Counted from the first letter of the stretch, positions 1-5,220 are shown. The stretch is 5,220 bases of DNA from an uncultured Armatimonadota bacterium (GCA_903881535.1 CAIRTT010000265.1:1-5220), one strand, 5' to 3'. Translations and numbers: made by a program. The notes: generated from the sequence alone by a model not told the origin.

Positions 1-88
1 CGTCAGCAGGTGACTTGCTGGGGAGAGGGGCAGACTTGTAGTGCGGCATCTGGGCTCTATACTGACCCGGTCGACGGGCCGCAGGTGG
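1..88 (+). repeat. Direct repeat copy 1 (88 bp, period 144)
   Basis: This block is identical at all 88 positions to 145-232. It comprises 9 nt of upstream exon, a predicted 75-nt intron and the first 4 nt of the next exon. The left boundary is the window edge, so the copy may extend further upstream. The 144-nt period is a multiple of three and keeps reading frame. Identity stops abruptly after GTGG, where both copies enter G-rich sequence that no longer aligns well. Confidence 0.97.
10..84 (+). other. Predicted spliceosomal intron, copy 1 (75 nt)
   Basis: The donor reads CAG|GTGACTT and the acceptor GCCGCAG|GTGG, so both junctions have the AG|GT form. A TACTGAC sequence at 60-66 is a good branch-point match, with its A at 65, 19 nt before the intron end. 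The intron is phase 1 and 75 nt long. In the frame of the downstream transposase gene it contains TAG at 39-41, so retention would end translation. In another frame it is open throughout, which makes an unspliced reading look superficially coding. Confidence 0.65.
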
Positions 89-302
89 CGAGGGGGGGGG
101 CGGGGGCGGTGGAGGAGGTGGTGGACAGGCGTCCGAGGCTGGAGCGTCAGCAGGTGACTTGCTGGGGAGAGGGGCAGACTTGTAGTGCGGCATCTGGGCT
201 CTATACTGACCCGGTCGACGGGCCGCAGGTGGAGATGGGGGGGGAGATGGGGAACAAGCTTCAGCGTCTGCTGAAAGTCTAGCAGCGCACATTGTTGACA
301 AC
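85..302 (+). CDS. Probable 5' coding exons of the transposase-like gene (85-153 and 229-302), partial
   Basis: After removal of the two predicted introns, bases 1-9, 85-153 and 229-302 form one open frame in phase with the ORF starting at 303. The 85-153 exon encodes about eleven consecutive Gly after a Glu, then QASEAGASA. The 229-302 exon encodes GGDGGGDGEQASASAES followed by LAAHIVDN and then the Met at 303. No stop interrupts this path, and the exons are similar to each other in style (Gly tract, then QAS...SA). The segment would be a disordered N-terminal linker. The true start would lie upstream of the window. The alternative is that translation begins at 303 and this is 5' UTR. The evidence is frame continuity plus splice consensus, with no homology. 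Confidence 0.5.
145..232 (+). repeat. Direct repeat copy 2 (88 bp)
   Basis: Second perfect copy of the block at 1-88. The exon sequence between the copies (89-144) is only loosely matched by what follows copy 2 (233-288). At the protein level both exon segments show a Gly-rich run followed by Gln-Ala-Ser and Ala/Ser residues. The repeated part is therefore the predicted intron plus a few exon bases on each side, while the exon interior differs. This could be a recent tandem duplication, intron gene conversion or insertion of a mobile intron. Confidence 0.97.
154..228 (+). other. Predicted spliceosomal intron, copy 2 (75 nt, identical to copy 1)
   Basis: Same sequence, phase and splice signals as the intron at 10-84. 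CTGAC lies at 206-210 and the in-frame TAG falls at 183-185. Splicing 153 to 229 creates a GGT codon and opens the frame from the upstream exon straight into the ATG at 303. Without splicing that frame is closed by TGA at 207-209. Confidence 0.65.
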
Positions 303-3300
303 ATGGACTCGGAAGTGGCAGCTGAATTCGCCCAGGTTGCAGCCGACGCAAAACCGTACAAACGAGGTCACCTCCAAGTAGCAGCTGGTGTGATCAAATC
401 CCATGTTGATCAGCTGTTCACGCGTCAGGGCAGAGCAAAGTGGCAGATTCCGTCAATGGCCAGGGGAGCCGCGCAAGGTGAAACAGAAAAGCCGATTCTT
501 AGCGAGGAGAACAAGGATGACCTCAAGGTGATTGTTGCTGCCCTGATCTCAGACATGATGCCTGCCCTTCAGCGCCTGGTTGCGAAGGACCCCAGGATTC
601 AGCGCTTCAGTCTGTCCAACAGTCCGAGATTCAAGGAGCTGATCATCAAGGAGTACAAGGTGCAGCTTGCAGCAAGGCGGAAGAGCCAGATTGCTCTGCT
701 CAGGGCAGCGTCCACGCTAGCGCAGAACAATGTCTCAACGCAAGCGTACCGAGCAATCCGCAGCATTTTGGTGGAGATGGGCTTTCGCAACGTGATGCCA
801 ACTGAGGGTGATCTCCGCACAGCTAGAGCGACAATTGAAGAGTGTGCAAACATTGACCTGGCTCTGTATGCTACAGCGGACGGTTGGTTTGCCTCGCCGA
901 CTGCGGTGATTGAGATTGACCTTACCCGCAGGTTGCAAATGACATCTGCAAAGAACTCACGCAAAGAATCAGGGGCACGGGTGATTGGACTTTCAGGGCC
1001 TGGTATGCACGGGTGGCAAGACAAGCGGACTGTCAAATTTACCCTGGACGCTCGCACAGTCACCCGCAAAACCAGTCATACTGAGATGTCAGCTCAAGTC
1101 TTTGACGAGGGCAAGGCGGGGGAAGCCGACAGCCACAGGGCTCTGGGTCTGCGCACGCTTGGGATTTGGATGGGCAAGGACTCCAGGGAAAAGGTGCGGC
1201 TCAATGCTACTCCCGTCTTCGAAGAATTCCAGCAACTTGCAGAAAACGGGCTCGTCTTCAATAGGGTGCTGCAGACGTTTCTTGGCCAGGCGGAGGCATT
1301 TCGCAAGTTGCCTGAGAACGAACAGCAGGCCGTGTGCGAGGATGGAGGGAAGAAGTATTGCCCTGTGAAGATTAACTTCATTTTTGGTGGTGACATGGCT
1401 GCACAGTGTGCGGTCTTCGGGCATGGGTGCGCTGGAAACCATTACTGTGGACACTGCATGGCCCACGAGGAAGATCGGCACCTGCCGTATGTACTGGTCA
1501 CTACAGATGAGGAGACATCCTTGCAGGCGATGGCGAACAAGTATGATATGCATGCCAGGACACTCTACGCCATCAATACAAGACAGGATCACAGAAAGGT
1601 CCAGATATTGACAGCTGAAGGCCTTCGCAATAGCACTGCTATGGACGCAGCGGCGCGGGAAGCTGCGGCCCGAGCCGATATGGAGCGGGAGGCTGAATCG
1701 GGTCATGGGGCGAGGCGGGCGAAAAAAAGGGCCAGGAAAGTGCCTATAGCCAACTCTGAGCCGGACGAGGCCGTGCTGAAATCGCTTGTCGGCTGGAAGG
1801 AGAATCATCCCTTGCAGTGTTCATGTGTTCGATGCGTTGTCCCCAAGGGGACCTGTGTTCGAGTGATCCCCGTCTTTGGTTTCTCGCGGCCGTCTGATTA
1901 TCTGAAGGAGCACTTTCCTGCTCTCACAGCAGAGATGTGTCCGTTCTGCGTACTCCACTGCAACATGCGCGTGACGGAGACGCTGTTTTATCAAATATGC
2001 CAGGCAGCGTTGACCTCAAGCAGGAGTAAGAAGCTGATTGAAGGTATGAACGCGGCGCTGCATGACTTGGGCATCAATCGGAGTTATAAGGAGTCGCTGG
2101 TCACTGGAAAGTACGAAAAGGTCACCTTCGAGGGGCACCAGGCCTGGGATCTGCTGAAGACAGGCTCTGATGGCAGGATGGGCATCGAGCGTGTTCTTGA
2201 TGCTATGTGGCCTGGTGCAGCGGAGGACAAGGGTGTGGGGACGGCATATGGGACCAAGTTTGTTCCGCGGACCATCGAAGTGTGGCGGCAGTGGGCAGTG
2301 GTTGTGAAGCTGATGTCTGAGCGGTTTTCCGAGAAACTCCTGAAGGATGTGGTTGATGGCGAAGACGGCTTTGCGCGCTTCGGAAAGGAGTGCCGCGAGT
2401 TTATCTTTCGGTTCCAATCAATGTCAACAGTGGATTACTCCAAGAGCTACTATCTGCACACGCTGCTGCATCATGCTGGGGACTTCATGCGGGCTCTCCA
2501 GAAGGAGGGCCTGACTCTGGGGATGATGAGCAACTCTGGAGCCGAGCGGAGACATGAGTACGGGAGACGGGCTTCTCGCAAGGCGCTGGCCTCCAACGGC
2601 TGGAGGAAAAAGAAACCTGAATATGCAAACAGGCCCAACTTGATGGTGTACGTGACCATGAAAGAGATTCAAATGTTTGAATACGGGAAAGAGTTGGTAT
2701 CACACGAGATGGCGAGGCTCTGTGCTGCTGGGAATTCGCCTGAAGCAGGACCACTGCAGCCACGTTGTGCAGCTGTATTTAATATCAAGCCTCGACGGGC
2801 GCTGCTTTCTGAGGAGGAATTGCACTCAGAGTTTGAGGCCGGGCCAGATGCTCCGCCCCCTTCCTTTGAAACCTCAAACAAGAAAATTTGGGGGGAGAGG
2901 GGCAAGAAGAATGCTTTAGCGATGATTGCTGTGCAAATTGAGGATGACTCGGATGAGGAGCCTGAAGGATCAGATAAAGGTGTGAAGAGCTTTGATCCGG
3001 ATGATCAGCATGAACTTGTTGATGGCCAACCTGTCTACGTCACGGACGACGGCGAGAGCGTAGCAGGCTCCGAGGAAGACATGGAAGACTTTCATGGTGG
3101 CTTGACGATGGGTTCTTTTGATTTTCCTGAGCAGGACGAGGATGAAGACGAGGACTACGCATTCCAGAACGGTGCAGCAGAGCGAGATTTGGCACGCGAG
3201 CCTTATGAATGGGTGTGGGAAAAAGAAGGAGAAACAGGACCTGATGTGCATGATGGGTCTGACCAGCCTGTGAAGCGGACTACGTATCCACGTGGGAAGA

Positions 3301-3641
3301 ACCCGACTACGCAGGCAGCTGCAGAGCCTGTGGCGACTGGCTCTCGTTTGTTGCAGCCAGAGCCGGTTCAGCCTGCAGGTTTCGAATTTGTGGGCTCAAC
3401 TGTGAAGGTGTGTGCTCAGCAGGTTCAGCCAGCAGGTTTCGTGTTTGTCGGCTCAGCTTTGGATATGCTGTGTGCTGATTCTGGCGGGCGACGCCCAGCT
3501 CCTGCTGCCAAGCGGCCCGTGCGTGGGCAGCAGGACCGGAGGCAGGGGCAGAGGGGGGCGGGGCGAGGGCGGGGCGGGAAGCGAGGACAGGCGCCTGGGG
3601 CGAGGGGCAAGGGACAGGAGACTGCTCTCAGTTTTTCTTGA
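303..3641 (+). CDS. DDE transposase-like protein with RAG1/Transib or CMC-like core, 1112 aa
   Basis: Probable nuclear cut-and-paste transposase or a domesticated derivative. Candidate catalytic acids are D249 (KFTLDAR), D364 (FIFGGDMAA) and E748 (SGAERRHEYGRR). D364 is followed after 18 residues by CGHC (C382, C385), and YLHTLLHH supplies H719 and H724, a plausible zinc pair before E748. LHCNMRV (H552-V557) matches the conserved Leu-His segment between CxxC and HxxxxH in these families. The order and spacing resemble vertebrate RAG1 (D600, D708, C727/C730, H937/H942, E962): 115 against 108 residues between the Asp pair, and Arg-Arg 7-8 residues after Glu in both. About 100 extra residues lie between C385 and H552. 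They include a basic, NLS-like RRAKKRARK (471-479) and a Cys cluster (C506, C508, C511, C518, C546, C549). The C-terminus has acidic tracts (879-893, 945-951), a 19-residue tandem repeat (1022-1059) and an RG-rich basic tail (about 1064-1106). No RING or kelch motif is seen. The first in-frame Met is at 303, but spliced upstream codons may extend the protein. The superfamily is fairly secure and the exact family is not. Confidence 0.72.
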   Translation: MDSEVAAEFAQVAADAKPYKRGHLQVAAGVIKSHVDQLFTRQGRAKWQIPSMARGAAQGETEKPILSEENKDDLKVIVAALISDMMPALQRLVAKDPRIQRFSLSNSPRFKELIIKEYKVQLAARRKSQIALLRAASTLAQNNVSTQAYRAIRSILVEMGFRNVMPTEGDLRTARATIEECANIDLALYATADGWFASPTAVIEIDLTRRLQMTSAKNSRKESGARVIGLSGPGMHGWQDKRTVKFTLDARTVTRKTSHTEMSAQVFDEGKAGEADSHRALGLRTLGIWMGKDSREKVRLNATPVFEEFQQLAENGLVFNRVLQTFLGQAEAFRKLPENEQQAVCEDGGKKYCPVKINFIFGGDMAAQCAVFGHGCAGNHYCGHCMAHEEDRHLPYVLVTTDEETSLQAMANKYDMHARTLYAINTRQDHRKVQILTAEGLRNSTAMDAAAREAAARADMEREAESGHGARRAKKRARKVPIANSEPDEAVLKSLVGWKENHPLQCSCVRCVVPKGTCVRVIPVFGFSRPSDYLKEHFPALTAEMCPFCVLHCNMRVTETLFYQICQAALTSSRSKKLIEGMNAALHDLGINRSYKESLVTGKYEKVTFEGHQAWDLLKTGSDGRMGIERVLDAMWPGAAEDKGVGTAYGTKFVPRTIEVWRQWAVVVKLMSERFSEKLLKDVVDGEDGFARFGKECREFIFRFQSMSTVDYSKSYYLHTLLHHAGDFMRALQKEGLTLGMMSNSGAERRHEYGRRASRKALASNGWRKKKPEYANRPNLMVYVTMKEIQMFEYGKELVSHEMARLCAAGNSPEAGPLQPRCAAVFNIKPRRALLSEEELHSEFEAGPDAPPPSFETSNKKIWGERGKKNALAMIAVQIEDDSDEEPEGSDKGVKSFDPDDQHELVDGQPVYVTDDGESVAGSEEDMEDFHGGLTMGSFDFPEQDEDEDEDYAFQNGAAERDLAREPYEWVWEKEGETGPDVHDGSDQPVKRTTYPRGKNPTTQAAAEPVATGSRLLQPEPVQPAGFEFVGSTVKVCAQQVQPAGFVFVGSALDMLCADSGGRRPAPAAKRPVRGQQDRRQGQRGAGRGRGGKRGQAPGARGKGQETALSFS
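3366..3479 (+). repeat. Two-copy 57-bp (19-aa) coding repeat in the transposase tail
   Basis: Two in-frame units begin with GTT CAG CC at 3366 and 3423. They encode VQPAGFEFVGS (V1022 on) and VQPAGFVFVGS (V1041 on), followed by less conserved residues that keep a Cys near the end of each unit. The units differ at several bases, so the duplication is not very recent. The unit joins the acidic linker to the RG-rich tail and could be a short protein-interaction motif, but nothing in the sequence shows its role. Confidence 0.85.
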
Positions 3642-3785
3642 ATGAATTCTTTGTAAATCCCCAATGTGACGATGACGAGGGTGCTGCCAGAGCCCTGCTA
3701 GCCCTCCATTATGGTGTTTGCAGCTGCCAGCCTCAGGCTGGCTGTATCAGTGATGTCTGTGCACGCCACTGAACGGTCCAGCGGC
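3642..3785 (+). other. Probable 3' UTR of the transposase-like gene
   Basis: No convincing coding frame lies here. TGTAA at 3652-3656, 11 nt after the stop, matches the poly(A) signal used by green algae, but it is very close to the stop and may be chance. No AATAAA is present in this stretch on the + strand. A 7-bp hairpin sits at 3726-3742. Confidence 0.4.
3726..3742. other. Short perfect hairpin (7-bp stem, 3-nt loop)
   Basis: GCCAGCC and GGCTGGC flank a TCA loop, 85 nt after the transposase stop codon. It is GC-rich and could form in the 3' UTR RNA. No T-run follows, so it does not resemble a bacterial terminator. Its role is unknown, and it could be chance in GC-rich DNA. Confidence 0.5.
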
Positions 3786-3938
3786 CTCAGCACGGCAGGA
3801 AGGGCTCAACCGGCCACAGCATGGCAGAAACACCACCGGACACGGAACTGCCCGGCCACAGGACGGCAGGAACGGGCTGAAAACACAACCGGACACGGAA
3901 CAGCCACAGCACGGCAGGAACTGGCTGAAAACACAACC
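3786..3938. repeat. Degenerate ~48-bp tandem repeat, about four units
   Basis: Units begin near 3786 (shortened), 3814 (42 bp), 3856 (48 bp) and 3904 (35 bp, truncated). They share CCACAG.A.GGCAGGAA and the GAAAACACAACCGGACACGGAAC segment in its shorter or full forms. The array lies between the convergent genes, just beyond the minus-strand AATAAA. It may be a minisatellite or a subterminal repeat of a mobile element. A + strand frame (3711-4169) runs through it but reads as low-complexity repeat translation and is not called a gene. Confidence 0.85.
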
Positions 3939-3946
3939 AGAAGCTT

Positions 3947-3952
3947 TTTATT
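3947..3952 (-). promoter_or_regulatory. AATAAA poly(A) signal for the minus-strand gene
   Basis: On the minus strand the hexamer AATAAA reads from 3952 to 3947, about 146 nt after the proposed stop codon at 4100-4098. Its position fits a 3' UTR ending near or inside the tandem repeat. This supports a minus-strand transcript ending here, although one hexamer alone is weak evidence. Confidence 0.45.
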
Positions 3953-4097
3953 GCCGAAAAATGTCCTCCGCGAGGCACCCACTCGAAAGGGCGCGTGTGT
4001 GAGGGGGGGAAATGAGGACGTCGCATCAGCATCAGGGGGGGGTGTTGGGGACGTCGATGCATCCAGGGCTTTAGCAAAGCCCCCCTGCTGGGCTGCG
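3953..4097 (-). other. Probable 3' UTR of the minus-strand gene
   Basis: Reading the minus strand, this is the stretch between the proposed TGA (4100-4098) and AATAAA. It is C-rich, with no frame that looks like protein except a Pro/Ala-rich shadow frame. It holds a perfect 7-bp hairpin at 4066-4082 and short GACGTC-containing direct repeats. Confidence 0.4.
4066..4082. other. Perfect hairpin in the minus-strand 3' UTR (7-bp stem, 3-nt loop)
   Basis: GGGCTTT and AAAGCCC flank a 3-nt loop, 16 nt downstream of the proposed minus-strand stop codon. The placement recalls histone mRNA stem-loops, but the loop is three nucleotides and the conserved histone loop and flanks are absent, so that identity is not supported. 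Confidence 0.5.
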
Positions 4098-5155
4098 TCA
4101 GCGTCGGCCGGGACCTCTCCGAGTTGTCGTCCTAGGGCCGTCCAAGCAATCCCTGAGCTCATCGTCTGAGTCTTCCAGGACCACGATCGCGCAATCATCT
4201 GCTCCCTTCGAGGTCGCTCCGCCTGCAGAGCAGAACTTCTTCACCTTGCACGTCTAGTCAGAACTGCTCTCCCTACAACTGGGCGGCGCTGCCGAGGCGG
4301 AGGTACGAGAGAATCGGCGTGTAGCACAGGCGGGGCGGCTTTGACACGGAGACAGGACTTGGCGGGCTTTGGGCGGTCGGCAGAGGCAGGCAAGATCCTA
4401 GGCGGGTGGATCCAGAAGCCGGAAATAAAGGGGGCGGGTTGATAGTCGCCTGGTGACGGTGCGCCTTGGCCTTCTGCTCCGGCTGACGCCCTTCTACTGG
4501 CGGATGCAGCCTTTCCTGCAGACGCTGACGCGCCACTTGGTCCCACGGTGGCGCCACCTGCGGCCGCCACCAGATCAGCAGAAACCAGGAATGCAAGGAT
4601 TTCAATTGGGACCTGATTTCGGGCGTTTCTCCCCTCGAGGCGCGCCGCTCTTCCCCCCTCGTAACGCGGGGCCTTGGACTGCCGAGCAGCCAATTCAGAG
4701 AGCCTTTCTCAATGAAGCGTGCAAGGATCACGGCACCTCTCGGCTTCTTGGATCGGGACTCCTCAATGTCAGACGAACCGTCACTGTCACCAGAGTCATT
4801 TGATTTCTCCTCCTGCCGCCTTGCCATTGGATCACGACCCTTCTTGACAGCTGTCTCGACCGGAAATGACGCACGAGCAGGAAGCGCAACACCAAAATCT
4901 GGAACCGAAAACGCCGCTCCCGCGGAGCGCTGTGTAGAAGGATGTTTGCTGCGCCGCTGGCGGCCGCCACCTGCCAGTGCGCACATAGCCATTCAGAAAA
5001 ACAACGGGCAGGCAGATCAGCGACAACTCTGCAGCGTCAACGCGCACGGCACTGAGAATGGGGTAAGCAGGCACTTCATTGCTGAACAGTGGCACGGGCT
5101 GGCCCTGCCACTGCCGAGGCTCGTCGGCGGGCTCAGCCGGCATGGGCCAAGTCAT
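4098..5155 (-). CDS. Multi-exon minus-strand gene of unknown function, probably partial at its 5' end
   Basis: I do not recognise this gene. Inferred exons, in transcription order, are 5155-5053 (start uncertain), 4970-4737, 4678-4613, 4557-4307 and 4244-4098. The introns between them are 82, 58, 55 and 62 nt with GT...AG ends. The first three are phase 1 and the last is phase 0. The joined frame has no stop. It encodes an acidic Ser/Asp stretch (SNDSGDSDGSSDIEESRS), basic Lys/Arg/Gly/Pro sequence (KKPRVQGPALRGGKSG), an Ala/Ser-rich part (GASASAGKAASASRR) and an acidic C-terminus (IVVLEDSDDELRDCLDG) ending RRGPGRR. Such composition suits a disordered nuclear protein, but there is no recognisable domain. 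It converges on the transposase-like gene. Continuous alternative frames exist over 4273-4992 and 4241-4693, so any single intron could be wrong. Further exons probably lie upstream: 5220-5182 is open and encodes EPDLDDDKLVNGG. Confidence 0.4.
4245..4306 (-). other. Proposed minus-strand intron, 62 nt
   Basis: The donor is CTC|GTACCT and the acceptor TGCAAG|GTGAAG, with CTGAC (branch A at 4258) 13 nt before the end. Phase 0 joins ...HADSL to VKKFCSAGG. A competing acceptor, TTCTGCTCTGCAG ending at 4223, has a better pyrimidine tract but needs a different donor. The existence of an intron here is more secure than its exact ends, because the acidic C-terminal frame is preceded by an in-frame TAG at 4255-4253. 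Confidence 0.35.
4558..4612 (-). other. Proposed minus-strand intron, 55 nt
   Basis: The donor is ATCAG|GTCCCA and the acceptor GGCCGCAG|GTGGCG, with CTGAT (branch A at 4575) 17 nt before the end. Phase 1, making a GGT codon at the junction as in the two + strand introns. The acceptor region shares 14 bases, GGCCGCAGGTGGCG, with 77-90 on the + strand, and the branch-to-acceptor stretch is similar too. Confidence 0.45.
4679..4736 (-). other. Proposed minus-strand intron, 58 nt
   Basis: The donor is GAGAG|GTGCCGTG and the acceptor CTCGGCAG|TCC, with TCTGAAT (A at 4695) 16 nt before the end. Phase 1. Splicing joins ...SKKPR to VQGPALRGGKSG. Without splicing the frame stays open (to 4273), so exon status is a real alternative. 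Confidence 0.35.
4971..5052 (-). other. Proposed minus-strand intron, 82 nt
   Basis: The donor is CTCA|GTGCCGTG and the acceptor ACTGGCAG|GTGGCGG, with a T-rich tract and TTCTGAAT (A at 4993) 22 nt before the end. Phase 1. The donor octamer GTGCCGTG and the TCTGAAT...GGCAG end match the 58-nt intron at 4736-4679. Alternatively, CCCATTCTCAG just upstream is itself an acceptor and part of this interval is exon, since its frame (LSLICLPVVFLNGYV) reads like protein. Confidence 0.3.
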
Positions 5156-5220
5156 CGGGGATCGGCCGCGAGCGGGGCTCAGCCGCCGTTGACCAGCTTA
5201 TCATCATCCAAATCGGGTTC
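5156..5220 (-). other. Window edge; possible upstream minus-strand exon
   Basis: From the edge the minus strand encodes EPDLDDDKLVNGG before TGA at 5181-5179. The acidic composition resembles the downstream exons. A possible donor CTG|GTCAAC at 5193 could join, in phase 0, to an acceptor ending at 5111 (CTCGGCAG|TGGCAG), removing 83 nt that would include the Met at 5155. This would make 5155 an intronic, false start. Evidence is weak and the window ends before it can be tested. Confidence 0.2.

Noticed and set aside
1..232. CRISPR-like repeat pair
   Set aside because: Only two copies, 88 bp long, in a eukaryotic-type coding context with splice signals; no spacer array.
10..282. Open + frame of 90 codons with a repeated Cys-containing segment, starting at GTG
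   Set aside because: The repeated part is exactly the predicted intron read in another frame. The frame ends at 282 without reaching the transposase, whereas splicing joins a different frame continuously. A separate small gene is less likely.
599..1808. Minus-strand open frames opposite the transposase (e.g. 599-1069 and 1089-1808)
   Set aside because: They lie antisense to a long recognisable coding frame and have no motifs. Long antisense open frames are expected in GC-rich coding DNA.
1956..1964. Asn at residue 554 (LHCN) as a lost catalytic Asp
   Set aside because: The matching Asp in RAG1 (LHCD) is not one of the DDE residues. The second catalytic Asp aligns with D364, so the enzyme is not shown to be dead.
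4066..4082. Histone-type 3' stem-loop
   Set aside because: The loop has three rather than four nucleotides and the conserved flanks are missing. The preceding exon does not encode a histone.
3711..4169. + strand frame of 152 codons
   Set aside because: It translates the tandem repeat and the complement of the minus-strand 3' UTR. Its composition is repetitive with no domain.
4424..4429. AATAAA on the + strand
   Set aside because: It is about 780 nt past the + strand stop and lies inside the proposed coding exon of the opposite gene, so it is probably chance.
4453..4803. + strand frame of 116 codons
   Set aside because: It is opposite the proposed minus-strand exons and introns, and shows no motif or supporting signals.
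4098..5155. RAG2-like partner gene
   Set aside because: The convergent arrangement is suggestive, but there are no kelch repeats or PHD zinc finger in any minus-strand frame.

Overview
The window looks like GC-rich nuclear DNA of a eukaryote, most likely a protist or alga. It has no bacterial-style operon or ribosome-binding sites. It does have a 1112-codon open frame for a cut-and-paste (DDE-type) transposase-like protein, and several short stretches (55-82 nt) that behave as GT...AG spliceosomal introns with CTGAC-like branch sequences. A TGTAA motif after the first gene and an AATAAA after the second are possible poly(A) signals. The species cannot be assigned from the sequence.

Positions 1-302 hold the spliced 5' part of the + strand gene. 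An 88-bp block occurs twice without a mismatch (1-88 and 145-232, period 144). Most of each copy is a predicted 75-nt phase-1 intron (10-84 and 154-228). Removing both gives an open Gly-rich exon chain that joins the large frame, so the ATG at 303 may be an internal Met. Positions 303-3641 encode the transposase-like protein. Its core follows the RAG1/Transib and CACTA-Mirage-Chapaev-like plan: D249, D364, CxxC 382/385, H719/H724 and E748, with inserts, followed by an acidic linker, a two-copy 19-residue repeat and an RG-rich basic tail.

Positions 3642-4097 contain no gene I can support. They hold the converging 3' regions of the two genes, a degenerate ~48-bp tandem repeat (3786-3938), two short hairpins and a minus-strand AATAAA (3952-3947). 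Positions 4098 to about 5155, and probably beyond the window, carry a second gene on the minus strand in several short exons. It would encode a low-complexity Ser/Ala/Gly, acidic and basic protein of unknown function. Its exon model is inferred from frame continuity and splice consensus only.

The two genes converge tail to tail. Their predicted introns share sequence at the 3' ends, and two minus-strand introns share donor and branch sequences. With the identical intron pair, this suggests a family of related, recently copied introns (introner-like), although tandem duplication explains the first pair equally well. No terminal inverted repeats or target-site duplication are visible, so it is open whether this is part of a large transposon or a domesticated gene.
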